Source: Exiguobacterium sibiricum 7-3
GTDB taxonomy: Bacteria > Bacillota > Bacilli > Exiguobacteriales > Exiguobacteriaceae
Assembly: GCF_000620865.1 (NCBI RefSeq)
Contig: NZ_JHZS01000006.1
Span: 1-41,834 of the forward strand
DNA: 41,834 bases
Direction of reading: 5' to 3'
Under the pieces are notes generated by a model. The model saw only the letters and a program-made list of their open reading frames with translations. It searched no databases and was not told the DNA's origin. A program made the translations under genes and the position numbers. Positions 10,720 to 19,526 of the stretch are shown in pieces (positions within the stretch are counted from its first letter, which is position 1; every line of letters starts with the position of its first letter).

Positions 10720-10771
10720 TGCAGTTTAGGCATCACCTATCGAAGTGCGTGCTGCGGATTGGCGCCTCCAC

Positions 10772-10813
10772 CAAAAAAAGAGGTCAGCACCCCGGTTGGG
10801 AATGCTGACCTCT
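10772..10813 (-). terminator. Rho-independent terminator of ftsH
   Basis: An 11-bp stem (10779-10789 with 10803-10813) with further pairing of TTCCC and GGGG in the loop is followed on the minus strand by TTTTTTTGG. It starts about 68 bases after the ftsH stop. Confidence 0.9.
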
Positions 10814-10880
10814 TGCTCGAACGAATCATCCGTCTTATTCCTATCGTCACCCCGGTCGATTAGACCGGGAAGATAGAAAA

Positions 10881-12887
10881 TCAGATTTGATCATCCCGAC
10901 GTGGTTGATCTGGTTTTTCAGTATCGACATTTTGTCCTTCGTCGATGACAGAGCCGCGTTGCGTCGGAGATTCTGTTGGTTGATCGATGACAGGTGTCGT
11001 CGATTCCGGCGTTTTCTCGTCTGCTTTTGGTTCTGTAATAGCCGCAGGCTCATGTTTTTTATATTCGCCTGTCTCTAAGAGATGGTGAATTTGTTTTTGA
11101 TCCAGTGTTTCGACTTCAAGTAACGTCGTCGCAATCAAATCAAGCTGATCGCGTTTCTCCGTCAAGATCGTCTTCGCCTTTTGGTAACAACGGTTGATGA
11201 TCGCTTGAATTTCCATATCGATTTCATGGGCAATCGCATCTGAATAGTTCTGTTCGTTTTGGAAGTCACGTCCTAAGAAGACATTTCCACCTTGACCGGA
11301 ACCAAACTGAAGCGGTCCGAGTTTTTCACTCATCCCGAACTCCATGACCATCTTACGGGCAAGTCCTGTCGCACGTTGGAAGTCATTGCTTGCGCCAGTG
11401 GAAGCTTCACCAAAGACGACATCTTCCGCAACACGACCACCAAGTAATCCGGTGATTTTGTCTTCAAGTTCAGGTTTTGTCATGAAGTAACGATCTTCTT
11501 TTGGAAGCATGATGACGTAACCGCCTGCATTACCACGAGGAACGATCGTTACCTTATGCACTTCATCCGCGTCATCGAGTGTGACACCGATGATGGTATG
11601 ACCTGCTTCGTGCCATGCCACGATTTTTTTCTCTTTCGGTGAAATGATCCGACTCTTCTTCGCAGGACCTGCGATGACGCGGTCGATCGCTTCTTCCAAA
11701 TCAACGATTGAAATCTTATCACGGTCTGTACGAGCTGCGATAAGTGCCGCTTCGTTCAACAGATTTTCAAGATCTGCACCAGAGAAACCTGGTGTACGTT
11801 GCGCGATGGCTTTCAAATCAACTGTTGTATCGAGTGGCTTGTTGCGTGCGTGTACTTTAAGAACCGCTTCACGTCCAACGACATCTGGACGCTCAACCGT
11901 GATTTGACGGTCAAAACGACCCGGACGGAGTAAAGCTGGGTCCAGGATGTCCGCACGGTTAGTTGCTGCGATCATGATGATTCCTTCATTTTCACTGAAT
12001 CCATCCATCTCAACAAGAAGTTGATTCAATGTTTGTTCGCGCTCATCATGTCCACCACCGAGACCGGCGCCACGTTGGCGACCGACGGCATCGATTTCAT
12101 CGATAAAGATGATACATGGTGCGTTTTTCTTCGCGTTTTCAAATAAGTCACGGACACGGGATGCCCCGACCCCAACAAACATCTCAACGAAGTCAGAACC
12201 TGAAATCGAGAAGAACGGGACGCCGGCTTCGCCAGCTGCCGCACGTGCTAACAACGTTTTACCTGTACCTGGAGGACCTACAAGGAGGACACCTTTTGGA
12301 ATACGGGCGCCGAGACGTGCAAACTTACGTGGATCTTTCAAGAATTCAACGACTTCGACGAGTTCTTGTTTCTCCTCATCTGCTCCTGCAACGTCGTCAA
12401 ACGTAATCTTTTTCTTTTCTGTATCATACAGGCGCGCCTTCGATTTACCGAAGTTCATGACACGGCCGCCGCCGCCGCCACCTTGTGCTTGATTAATCAA
12501 GAAGAAGAACAGGATGAAAATGATGATGAATGGCACGATTGTCGTCAACAGTGCAATCCAACCACCGTTTGTTTCTGCTGCTTTGAAGTCCATCTTGACG
12601 TTTTGACTACGCAATTGCGTATACAAATCCGTCAGTTCTGTATCAACAGCTGGTACGACCGTTTCATATGTCGTATCTTTTTCACGTAATTCACCTGTGA
12701 CATTGTACGTCTGTCCCTCATACTGGAACGTCGCCGTCTTCACATCACCTTTTTCAACAGACTCGACAAACTGTGTGTAATTGATTTCTTTGCTTTTGTT
12801 CACTGGACTCTGCAAGTATTGCAGAAACAAGATCAAAGCTAGAAAAATGACCCCAAACACAAGGGTATTCTTCACTGCTCGGTTCAT
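10881..12887 (-). CDS. ftsH: ATP-dependent zinc metalloprotease FtsH
   Basis: Membrane-bound AAA+ protease that degrades misfolded and regulatory proteins. The 668-residue chain has TM1 (about 8-25), a small extracytoplasmic domain, TM2 (about 110-132) followed by a glycine run, Walker A GPPGTGKT (204-211), Walker B IIFIDEID (259-266), the second region of homology ending RPGRFDRQI, and the zinc site HEAGH (426-430). The acidic, low-complexity tail after about 600 ([16 protein letters not shown]) is normal for Bacillus FtsH. ATG at 12887 with GAGGAGG 6 bases upstream. It follows hpt by 120 bases and ends in a strong terminator. Confidence 0.98.
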   Translation of the reverse strand: MNRAVKNTLVFGVIFLALILFLQYLQSPVNKSKEINYTQFVESVEKGDVKTATFQYEGQTYNVTGELREKDTTYETVVPAVDTELTDLYTQLRSQNVKMDFKAAETNGGWIALLTTIVPFIIIFILFFFLINQAQGGGGGGRVMNFGKSKARLYDTEKKKITFDDVAGADEEKQELVEVVEFLKDPRKFARLGARIPKGVLLVGPPGTGKTLLARAAAGEAGVPFFSISGSDFVEMFVGVGASRVRDLFENAKKNAPCIIFIDEIDAVGRQRGAGLGGGHDEREQTLNQLLVEMDGFSENEGIIMIAATNRADILDPALLRPGRFDRQITVERPDVVGREAVLKVHARNKPLDTTVDLKAIAQRTPGFSGADLENLLNEAALIAARTDRDKISIVDLEEAIDRVIAGPAKKSRIISPKEKKIVAWHEAGHTIIGVTLDDADEVHKVTIVPRGNAGGYVIMLPKEDRYFMTKPELEDKITGLLGGRVAEDVVFGEASTGASNDFQRATGLARKMVMEFGMSEKLGPLQFGSGQGGNVFLGRDFQNEQNYSDAIAHEIDMEIQAIINRCYQKAKTILTEKRDQLDLIATTLLEVETLDQKQIHHLLETGEYKKHEPAAITEPKADEKTPESTTPVIDQPTESPTQRGSVIDEGQNVDTEKPDQPRRDDQI

Positions 12888-12949
12888 CGTAGGCCTCCTC
12901 TCCGCATCAACTGATTGGTTTTCTTCAATCGATACGAATCCTAACGCGG

Positions 12950-12963
12950 CAAAGCGCGCTTTG
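12950..12963. repeat. 14-bp perfect palindrome upstream of ftsH
   Basis: CAAAGCGCGCTTTG is perfectly self-complementary and lies 63-76 bases before the ftsH start codon, in the hpt-ftsH gap. It could be an operator or a small hairpin in the 5' untranslated region; no matching regulator is known to me. Confidence 0.45.
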
Positions 12964-13007
12964 TAATTGGTTTCATCTTATCATGTGACAGTCAAGATTA
13001 AAAATAA

Positions 13008-13553
13008 TTAGCCGCCGTAGACTGCTGGTTTCAAGACACCAACATAAGGAAGGTTACGATATTTTTCTTCATAGTCAAGACCATAACCAACAACGAACTC
13101 ATGTGGAATAACAAAACCGCTGTAATCCGCATGTAAATCGTTTTTACGACCACTTGGCTTATCAAGCAATGTTACGATTTTTACCGACTTCGCTTTCCGG
13201 TATTTAAAGAGGTCCACGAGGTAGCCTAACGTTAATCCGCTGTCGATGATATCTTCGACAATCAGGATGTCACGTCCTTCTACGGATGTGTTTAAATCCT
13301 TCTCAATCTTCACTTCACCCGTCGATGTTGTACCGCCGTGATACGTCGATACATCCATGAAGTCCATTTCAAGATGCATGTCCATCTTTTTGACGAGATC
13401 TGACATGAACGGCATTGCGCCTTTCAGGACACAAACGAGGAGCGGGAAACGATCTCCGTAATCCGCTGTCAGTTCACCCGCTAGTTCACCGACTTTATGT
13501 TGGATCTCTTCTTCTGAAATCAGTACTTTTTCCATATCATTCATTAAGGTCAT
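13008..13553 (-). CDS. hpt: Hypoxanthine phosphoribosyltransferase
   Basis: Purine salvage: converts hypoxanthine (and guanine) plus PRPP to IMP or GMP. The 181-residue type I phosphoribosyltransferase has the PRPP-binding motif [11 protein letters not shown] (96-106), the GAMPFM loop and the C-terminal base-contact region. ATG at 13553 has GGAGG 10 bases upstream. An internal ATG six codons later ([10 protein letters not shown]) is a possible alternative. It stands 33 bases after tilS, the same pairing as in B. subtilis, where TilS and HprT interact and act on ftsH expression. Confidence 0.95.
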   Translation of the reverse strand: MTLMNDMEKVLISEEEIQHKVGELAGELTADYGDRFPLLVCVLKGAMPFMSDLVKKMDMHLEMDFMDVSTYHGGTTSTGEVKIEKDLNTSVEGRDILIVEDIIDSGLTLGYLVDLFKYRKAKSVKIVTLLDKPSGRKNDLHADYSGFVIPHEFVVGYGLDYEEKYRNLPYVGVLKPAVYGG

Positions 13554-13586
13554 GCTAGGTATTCCTCCTCCATTTTAAACACTACA

Positions 13587-14831
13587 TTACCATTCTATCA
13601 TTAAACACGATTCTGCGAGGAGTTCAAATGACCCGAATATTGCAATTCGATGTCCGATGACCGCCAGAACTTGTCCTGCCGCATCCACGACAACCGGAAT
13701 TTCCGTCCGTAACACCCGTGGAACCTTAGCATCCACAAGAATCCGACTCACTTTTTTCGTACCGACCGCTAACCGAATCCGATCACCTGGTAAAGGTCGT
13801 CGAATCGTTAGTGGAAAACGAATGGCCGAAAGTGGAATACCGGTCGTCGAGCGTGAGAACGTAATCGTTTGTTCACCATAATGATAAGTGCCCAAATCCA
13901 TTCCCACCTCCAATGCTTCCGGGAGCAGGTTCTTTTCCGGACAACGGACACATGTCACATAGCCATATGTACGCTGTATCCTCCAGTTTCCATAATACAC
14001 TTCACTGGACGGCATATCTACTCGTAACAATGTCAAAAATTGATTGTATTCCTCGGAAGTAAAGTCGCGTTCCGGCAATAAGGAACGCAGGACAAGCCGC
14101 TTGAAGTCTGACGGTAGTGTTTGAATCGCTTCAAGAGGAAGCCCGCGGTCCGTCATCTGTTTTTTAACAAAGGACATGACGTACGTGAAATGTTCCTGTT
14201 TTTGTTCATGACGGGACATCGCCGCCTGAACCGTTGCTTCTTCATAACCCGGACGAAGTTCCGCAAGCAACGGCAGGATCCGGTGCCGCATCTGATTCCG
14301 TAGATATTTTGTGCCGGCATTCGTCTCATCCTCATACCATGTCACATGATGGGCTCTTGCATAGTCATACAGTTGTTGTTTCGAGTACGTCAATAACGGA
14401 CGATAAATCTGTCCCGTCGCAAAGGAACGGATTCGGGGAATGCCGTCGACACCTGCCTCCCCTCGGATCAATTGAATCAACAGCGTCTCCAATTGATCGT
14501 CCCGGTGGTGTGCGAGTACAAGATGCCGCCGTCCGGTCTCAGCCATGACCTCTTGAAAAAAGGCATAGCGTCTCGTCCGGCAAGCCGCCTGGCTCGGTGT
14601 TTGATTATCCCACTCGAGGCGTATCATCCGAATCGCCACTTGTCTGGCATTCGCCCAAGCCCGGACTGCTTCTGCTTCTTTATCCGATTCTTTGCGCAAA
14701 CCATGATGAACATGAACAATCATTAGATCATGATTCGCTTCATACAAAAGATGTGCCAGTACCATTGAATCACAGCCGCCGGAAACAGCAACCAATAACT
14801 GTTCTTTCGGAAGATTAATCTCGAATCCCAT
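13587..14831 (-). CDS. tilS: tRNA(Ile)-lysidine synthase
   Basis: Converts C34 of the tRNA-Ile with a CAU anticodon to lysidine, changing its identity from Met to Ile. The 414-residue protein has the PP-loop motif SGGCDS (17-22), HVHHGLRKES and the AHHRDDQLETLL region, then the TilS C-terminal domain. It is shorter than the 470-residue B. subtilis protein but has no visible break. I start at the ATG at 14831, with AAGGGGG 7 bases upstream; a start seven codons earlier would include that ribosome site in the coding sequence. Confidence 0.94.
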   Translation of the reverse strand: MGFEINLPKEQLLVAVSGGCDSMVLAHLLYEANHDLMIVHVHHGLRKESDKEAEAVRAWANARQVAIRMIRLEWDNQTPSQAACRTRRYAFFQEVMAETGRRHLVLAHHRDDQLETLLIQLIRGEAGVDGIPRIRSFATGQIYRPLLTYSKQQLYDYARAHHVTWYEDETNAGTKYLRNQMRHRILPLLAELRPGYEEATVQAAMSRHEQKQEHFTYVMSFVKKQMTDRGLPLEAIQTLPSDFKRLVLRSLLPERDFTSEEYNQFLTLLRVDMPSSEVYYGNWRIQRTYGYVTCVRCPEKNLLPEALEVGMDLGTYHYGEQTITFSRSTTGIPLSAIRFPLTIRRPLPGDRIRLAVGTKKVSRILVDAKVPRVLRTEIPVVVDAAGQVLAVIGHRIAIFGSFELLAESCLMIEW

Positions 14832-14866
14832 GCCTGGTCCCCCTTGATCCATAAATGAATTAAACG

Positions 14867-14904
14867 AAAAAAGCTACCTCTATATAAATAGAGATAGCTT
14901 TTTT
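14867..14904 (-). terminator. Terminator of the tRNA-Met/tRNA-Glu unit
   Basis: A 17-bp near-perfect stem (14867-14883 with 14888-14904) with a 4-base ATAA-type loop. The stem arms themselves start and end in A6/T6, so it can work in both directions. It lies just after tRNA-Glu. Confidence 0.9.
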
Positions 14905-14910
14905 ACAGAA

Positions 14911-14982
14911 TGACCCGTACGGGAATCGAACCCGTGATACCGCCGTGAAAGGGCGGTGTCTTAACCGCTTGACCAACGGGCC
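14911..14982 (-). tRNA. trnE: tRNA-Glu (anticodon UUC)
   Basis: Minus-strand cloverleaf: acceptor GGCCCGT paired with ACGGGTC, discriminator A, anticodon arm CCGCC-CTTTCAC-GGCGG with anticodon TTC, T arm CACGG-GTTCGAT-CCCGT. 72 bases. The CCA end is not encoded, so it must be added after transcription. Confidence 0.97.
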
Positions 14983-14990
14983 AAAAAATA

Positions 14991-15067
14991 TGGTAGCGGC
15001 GGAGGGAGTCGAACCCACGACCTCACGGGTATGAACCGTACGCTCTAGCCAGCTGAGCTACACCGCC
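14991..15067 (-). tRNA. trnM: tRNA-Met (elongator type, anticodon CAU)
   Basis: Minus-strand cloverleaf: acceptor GGCGGTG with CGCCGCT, D arm GCTC-AGCTGGCTA-GAGC, anticodon arm TACGG-TTCATAC-CCGTG and T arm GTGGG-TTCGACT-CCCTC; CCA is encoded (14991-14993). It matches elongator tRNA-Met better than initiator. A tRNA-Ile(CAU) is unlikely by sequence. It is followed by tRNA-Glu after 8 bases; the same pair lies here in B. subtilis. Confidence 0.95.
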
Positions 15068-15102
15068 ATATTTTGAATGCGTGCGTCTTAAGCACATTTT
15101 CT

Positions 15103-15131
15103 ATAATACGGTGGAGTCAAATAATTGTCAA
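15103..15131 (-). promoter_or_regulatory. Promoter of the tRNA-Met/tRNA-Glu unit
   Basis: Minus strand: TTGACA (15126-15131), 17-base spacer, TATTAT (15103-15108), about 35 bases upstream of tRNA-Met. A near-consensus promoter. Confidence 0.85.
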
Positions 15132-15153
15132 CGCTTTTTATAAAAATAATTTC

Positions 15154-15192
15154 AAAAAAATAAAAGATGGAATGAACAGCGTCATTCCATCT
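15154..15192 (-). terminator. Rho-independent terminator of the yabR-like gene
   Basis: Perfect 11-bp stem (15165-15175 with 15182-15192), 6-base loop, then TTTATTTTTTT on the minus strand. Confidence 0.9.
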
Positions 15193-15220
15193 CTATTCTT
15201 ATAAAGAACAGGTCAGCAAG

Positions 15221-15751
15221 TTATTGACGTTTAGCACCGCGTCCGCCACGTTTTGAATCGGTTTGTCGTTTCAATGTCGCAAGACGATCTTCACTATCTT
15301 TGAGGAAACTAGTCATCAACGTATCGAACGTTTGCTCTTTACGTGGAGCTGGTGCACCACGGCCACCTTTGTTAAAGCCACCGCGGTTTCCACCGCCGCC
15401 GCTTCCGCCACGTGGTCCTTTGTTATCGAACGAACGTGGTCCACGGTCTTGACCTGCTGGACGTGGTCCGCGATCAAATTGACGAGCTGGAGGACGAGGA
15501 CGTTCGCCTTCTGGACGATCGACCGCTTTCTTAATCGAAAGACCAATCTTACCGTCGTTCTCTACACTCAGCACTTTAACCGTGATTTCTTGTCCGACTG
15601 TCAAGACATCATTGATATCTTTGACGTAAGAATCGGCTACTTCACTGATGTGAACAAGACCTGTCTTACCCGTCGGTAATTCTACGAACGCGCCGAAATT
15701 GGTGATGCCTGTAACTTTCCCTTGTACTTTGCTGCCTACTTCAATCGACAT
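15221..15751 (-). CDS. yabR: S1 RNA-binding protein with RGG-rich tail (YabR-like)
   Basis: Residues 1-75 form an S1 domain (GSKVQGKVTGITNFGAFVEL, GKTGLVHISEV) of the type found in polynucleotide phosphorylase and general stress protein 13, so RNA binding is expected. Residues 80-140 are low-complexity, rich in Arg, Gly and Pro, with repeated RGP and GG-RGG units. Then comes a short predicted helix (FDTLMTSFLKDSEDRLATLKR) and a basic end RGGRGAKR. B. subtilis YabR is about 128 residues, so this one carries an extra disordered segment. It has its own promoter and terminator, downstream of divIC. The precise function is unknown. Confidence 0.88.
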   Translation of the reverse strand: MSIEVGSKVQGKVTGITNFGAFVELPTGKTGLVHISEVADSYVKDINDVLTVGQEITVKVLSVENDGKIGLSIKKAVDRPEGERPRPPARQFDRGPRPAGQDRGPRSFDNKGPRGGSGGGGNRGGFNKGGRGAPAPRKEQTFDTLMTSFLKDSEDRLATLKRQTDSKRGGRGAKRQ

Positions 15752-15786
15752 AAATTGTATTGCTCCTTTTTAGTTGATTCTTTCTT

Positions 15787-15815
15787 ATTATACGAGTGAT
15801 TCTACATTTTTTCAA
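15787..15815 (-). promoter_or_regulatory. Promoter of the yabR-like gene
   Basis: Minus strand: TTGAAA (15810-15815), 17-base spacer, TATAAT (15787-15792), in the divIC-yabR gap. Confidence 0.75.
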
Positions 15816-15833
15816 TCAATCGAGAACCTTCGT

Positions 15834-16214
15834 TTAATCTTCCGGTGAAAAATAGAAAATCGTTTCGCCTTTTTTCGAGTATAACAGTTCACTTCTCGCT
15901 AAGTTCGCAACATACTTCTTATCATTCAATCGTTCAATCTCTTCTTTCAGACGAACAGTTTCTTTCTCTGCTTTCGCCTGTTCTTGGTTCGCAACCTGAA
16001 ACGACTGCTTCTGTTCAGCGATCAGTTGTTTTTTTTCGATATATGACCACCCCATCAGGGACAGGACAATAAGAAAGATCGACATACAGACTAAGAAGCG
16101 CCTCTTCAGACGTAAACGGTTTTCGATTGCATTTTGACTCAACTGTTTTTTCCGGTCATTAAGCGGTTTGATCTTGGGCGGTGTATCACGCCCTGATTCC
16201 AACGGTGCTGGCAT
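15834..16214 (-). CDS. divIC: Septum formation initiator DivIC (FtsB family)
   Basis: Division protein that works with FtsL and DivIB in the septal wall synthesis complex. The 126-residue bitopic protein has a basic cytosolic N-terminus (about 1-38), one membrane helix (about 40-58) and an extracellular coiled coil (about 60-100) ending in a short conserved region (ARSELLYSKKGE). The ATG at 16214 has AAGGAGG 6 bases upstream; an upstream GTG would run through that site. It follows rqcP by 65 bases; B. subtilis has the spore-coat genes yabP and yabQ in that gap, and they are absent here. Confidence 0.92.
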   Translation of the reverse strand: MPAPLESGRDTPPKIKPLNDRKKQLSQNAIENRLRLKRRFLVCMSIFLIVLSLMGWSYIEKKQLIAEQKQSFQVANQEQAKAEKETVRLKEEIERLNDKKYVANLARSELLYSKKGETIFYFSPED

Positions 16215-16279
16215 ATCATCCCTCCTTATCCGAGTGGTCATCTCTGACACTCTCTAGTATACTTCCTTTTTCAACCAAA

Positions 16280-16552
16280 TTACATCGATTCTTCGGAATT
16301 CACTTTTTCTTCACGAATGATTTGATACATATCCGATGCTTCTTCTTTTTTCGCGTGTTCTTTAATACTGTCGATTTGAACGGTGACAATCTTATTTCCG
16401 AACCGGATTGTCATCTCGTCTCCGACCGCAACCGTGCTGCTTGCTTTTGCGACAAGCCCGTTGATCGTGATCCGACCTTGGTCGGCAACCTCTTTCGCCA
16501 GTGTCCGGCGTTTGATTAAACGAGATACTTTTAAAAATTTATCGAGTCTCAT
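16280..16552 (-). CDS. rqcP: S4-domain ribosome quality-control factor RqcP
   Basis: The 90-residue S4-domain protein (MRLDKFLKVSRLIKRRTLA, then ITINGLVAKASS) corresponds to B. subtilis YabO/RqcP and the Hsp15 family. RqcP binds stalled 50S subunits with peptidyl-tRNA and works with RqcH to add C-terminal alanine tails. The ATG at 16552 overlaps the mazG stop (ATGA), with GGAGG 7 bases upstream. The acidic tail (IIREEKVNSEESM) is at the usual place. An in-frame start ten codons earlier lies inside mazG. Confidence 0.9.
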   Translation of the reverse strand: MRLDKFLKVSRLIKRRTLAKEVADQGRITINGLVAKASSTVAVGDEMTIRFGNKIVTVQIDSIKEHAKKEEASDMYQIIREEKVNSEESM

Positions 16553-17979
16553 GACTGTTCCTCCTGCTTTGATTGATTCCATAATGCATCTTGTTCCGCT
16601 AGAGACAACTCTGTTAACGGCCGGGCCGCCAATTGCTCCATGCGTGTGAAACGACGAATGAACTTGTCATTCGTTTGCTGTAAAGCATCCTCTGCGGATA
16701 ACTCCATGTATTTGCCGACGAGTGCGAGCGAAAACAGGATATCACCGAATTCACCCAACTGCTCCTCTGCCGGAGCCTCTTTTAATTCTTGAATCTCTTC
16801 CTGGACTTTATCGAGTGCACCGGCAACCGTCTCCCATTCGAATCCGACCCGGGCGACCTTTTTTTGAATCTGTTCCGCACGCAATAAGGCAGGTGCTCCC
16901 TTGGTGACGCCGTCCAACAGATAAGTCCGTTCCGATTTTTCCTGCGCTTTAATTTCCTGCCAGTTCGTGACGACGTCCGCAGCCGAGTTGACTTGGACAT
17001 CTCCAAAGACATGCGGATGTCTGCGAATCATCTTGTCGCTGACACTCCCAATGACATCACGTACATCGAAATACCCTTCATCCAGACCGATTTGAGCGTG
17101 TAGCATGACTTGCAACAAGACATCTCCTAATTCTTCTATCATTAAGTTATCGTCCTGAAGGTCGATTGCTTCCAGTAATTCGTAGGATTCTTCGATTAAA
17201 TGTTTTTTGAGCGATTCGTGCGTCTGTTCTTGATCCCACGGACAGCCGCCTTCTCCACGCAAGCGGGCGATGATTTGCTTGAGTGTCGTAAAATCACGAT
17301 TCAAGATCGTTTGATCCGTGACCGGCGGTACATAAACCGTCGTCAAGTTACTGAGTGTCGTGATGTGATCCAGTTCATAAAGCGGAACCGTCATGACGTT
17401 TTGGCGACTCGTTCCTGCTGCCGTCACAAGTGTCACGTCATGTTCATCGGGATAACGCTCCATCAACATGACCTTTAAATCACCTGCAACCAATTGATCA
17501 TAGACTTGTCCGATCAACAGATGCTGACGGATTTGCGCTTCATCGATATCAAACGCTGTCGCATCCAATAACTGAAACCCTTCAATCGGATCGACGCCAA
17601 CTGCAGCAAACATCGGATCAAGGAAGCTTTGACCACCGATGATATCGAGGTGGTCTGTCTGGGCAAGTAGCTGTTGGATCGTACTCTCCGCGACGAGCGG
17701 ATGACCCGGAACGGCATAGATGATCGGCTCCTTCTCGGATTGTTCAAGCAACGTTGCAACAATCTCACGATAAACGCCTTCAAACTGATCATGTTTTTCA
17801 TAAATAAAATCAAACGATGTAAATTCCATTCCCTCTGCCATCAATTCTGAAACGACAGGATGATCCGCGGTTCGCAGATAAATCGGTTGTTTCGTTTCCT
17901 TCAAGCGTTTATAGATGCCGTACGGTAATTGTTCCAGTTCTCCGACTCCTAAGCCGACGACTGTAATCTGATGTTTCAT
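16549..17979 (-). CDS. mazG: Two-domain MazG nucleotide pyrophosphohydrolase (YabN type)
   Basis: A fusion of 476 residues. The N-terminal part (about 1-215) is a tetrapyrrole-methylase-like SAM fold (VVGLGVGELEQLP, VPGHPLVAEST). The C-terminal part (about 230-476) is an all-alpha MazG hydrolase with GGCPWDQEQTHESL and the metal-binding EESYELLEAI. It splits NTPs to NMP and pyrophosphate, and is thought to clear unusual or damaged nucleotides. It lies in an overlapping chain: ATGA with the flippase gene before it and with rqcP after it. Confidence 0.93.
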   Translation of the reverse strand: MKHQITVVGLGVGELEQLPYGIYKRLKETKQPIYLRTADHPVVSELMAEGMEFTSFDFIYEKHDQFEGVYREIVATLLEQSEKEPIIYAVPGHPLVAESTIQQLLAQTDHLDIIGGQSFLDPMFAAVGVDPIEGFQLLDATAFDIDEAQIRQHLLIGQVYDQLVAGDLKVMLMERYPDEHDVTLVTAAGTSRQNVMTVPLYELDHITTLSNLTTVYVPPVTDQTILNRDFTTLKQIIARLRGEGGCPWDQEQTHESLKKHLIEESYELLEAIDLQDDNLMIEELGDVLLQVMLHAQIGLDEGYFDVRDVIGSVSDKMIRRHPHVFGDVQVNSAADVVTNWQEIKAQEKSERTYLLDGVTKGAPALLRAEQIQKKVARVGFEWETVAGALDKVQEEIQELKEAPAEEQLGEFGDILFSLALVGKYMELSAEDALQQTNDKFIRRFTRMEQLAARPLTELSLAEQDALWNQSKQEEQS

Positions 17980-19526
17980 ATAATCCTCCTATGCTGATGC
18001 ATTCGATATAGTTTTTCCCCAAACGGTAACAATGCCCATTCCCGCTCCGTCAAGACACTCATCCGTAAGGCAAAGAGACAAAAGACGCAGGCTCCGCCCA
18101 GGACGAGTAAAGCGACCTCAAGCGTCGCTCCAATCCGGTTTTCCCAGCCTGACAGACGGAAAAGTTGTTCGACGATGTATAAAAACAGAGCCATCGGGAT
18201 GACTGCCTTCAAGAGACGGACATAAAAAGGGCGTCCTGCCGTCACCCGGCCAAACTTCCGATTGAGTAACAGTAACTGAGCTGCCGCCATGACCGCAAAA
18301 CCACCAAAAGTCGCCATTCCGGCACCAATCATGCCATATAAGGGAATCAAGTAGATGTTGAGACCAAGCTTGATCAACAGGCCTGCGACGACACCGACAA
18401 ACGCATATTTTTCCGCATCAACAGATTGAAGACACGATACGATGATCATCGATAAGGAGGCAGTGAACGCCGTTGCTGCCAACCAACTGAGTGCTGCTGT
18501 TCCGTTGTCATCCTGATACAAGGCAATGTTCAATGGACGCATGACACCCACTAATCCGACGGTTGCTGCTGCCGCTATCAATAGTCCGGATCGTAAAAGT
18601 GTCTCGAGATGCAGTTTTGTCGCCGCATCATTTCGCTTCCGGTATTCCATCAGCAACGTCGGAACGCTGGCTAAACTGATGGACGTCGCGAACAAGATCG
18701 CAAACTGTAACAGAGGGTATCCTCGATCAAAAATTCCTTTTTCGACTTTCGTCTCCATCGAATTCCCGAGTAAATTGACAAACGTCAATCCATCGATCAA
18801 TTGCATCAGCAACAAGGCTAAAGACGCGATACTGACTGCTAGACCACTCGTCAACAGGACCCGTCCGACACGGCGAATGTGTCGTTTCGAGATGACGGGA
18901 CGACCGATTTTATCTTTCGCAAAACGTAACAACAAGGCAAGCGACGCAATGCTTCCGCCGAGTGCCGTCATATGGGCGTTTGCTCCGACTTGATAGGGAT
19001 TCGCACCTACCTGAACACCGTAATATGTCACGATCAACAATAAACAGACCCGAACGGCGTTTTCCGTGATTTGTGAGAAAGCCGTCGGACCCATCTCAAG
19101 ATCCGCTTGAAACATCCCGCGTAAAACAGCAATGACCGGCAACAGGTAAAACGTAAAAGTGACGGCACGAAGCGGTTGGACGAGTTGTTCATCGCCGAAT
19201 AAGAGTGCGACTTCAGGAGCGACCCACCAACCAATCGTTCCGAGTATAATCGACATCGCGAGCAGGACAAAGAAAATCGACCACAACACTTCGCGTTTCT
19301 CTTCCGGATGATGCAACGTTAACTTCGCAACGACGACCGGTAAGGCGTAAATGCCAAGCGCCGCCGCAATCGCAAATACCGGATAGACGGTTTGATAGAC
19401 ATATAACCCAAAGTCTCCCGCCATATTTTGATACGGAATCCGGTAAAAGAAACTCAACAGTTTTGAGACATAGCTCGAAATAGCAAGCAAAGCTGCCCCT
19501 TGCGCAATCGTCCTTCGTTGGCTCAT
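17976..19526 (-). CDS. yabM: MOP-family polysaccharide/lipid flippase (YabM/SpoVB-like)
   Basis: A 516-residue polytopic membrane protein, rich in hydrophobic helices along its length (14 are typical of the family). It starts MSQRRTIAQGAALLAISSYVSKLLSFFYRIPYQN, shown here only as its first two helices' character: the RIPYQN loop and the following GLYVYQTVYPVF are typical of the SpoVB/YabM branch of the MOP/MATE superfamily, which export lipid-linked sugars. The substrate is unknown. The start overlaps the mfd stop (ATGA) and has only a weak ribosome site, so coupled translation is likely. In B. subtilis spoVT lies between mfd and this gene; it is missing here. Confidence 0.85.
   Translation of the reverse strand: MSQRRTIAQGAALLAISSYVSKLLSFFYRIPYQNMAGDFGLYVYQTVYPVFAIAAALGIYALPVVVAKLTLHHPEEKREVLWSIFFVLLAMSIILGTIGWWVAPEVALLFGDEQLVQPLRAVTFTFYLLPVIAVLRGMFQADLEMGPTAFSQITENAVRVCLLLIVTYYGVQVGANPYQVGANAHMTALGGSIASLALLLRFAKDKIGRPVISKRHIRRVGRVLLTSGLAVSIASLALLLMQLIDGLTFVNLLGNSMETKVEKGIFDRGYPLLQFAILFATSISLASVPTLLMEYRKRNDAATKLHLETLLRSGLLIAAAATVGLVGVMRPLNIALYQDDNGTAALSWLAATAFTASLSMIIVSCLQSVDAEKYAFVGVVAGLLIKLGLNIYLIPLYGMIGAGMATFGGFAVMAAAQLLLLNRKFGRVTAGRPFYVRLLKAVIPMALFLYIVEQLFRLSGWENRIGATLEVALLVLGGACVFCLFALRMSVLTEREWALLPFGEKLYRMHQHRRII

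Noticed and set aside
14832-14852. Earlier start of TilS (seven extra residues)
   Set aside because: The extra codons include the AAGGGGG ribosome-binding site used by the ATG at 14831.
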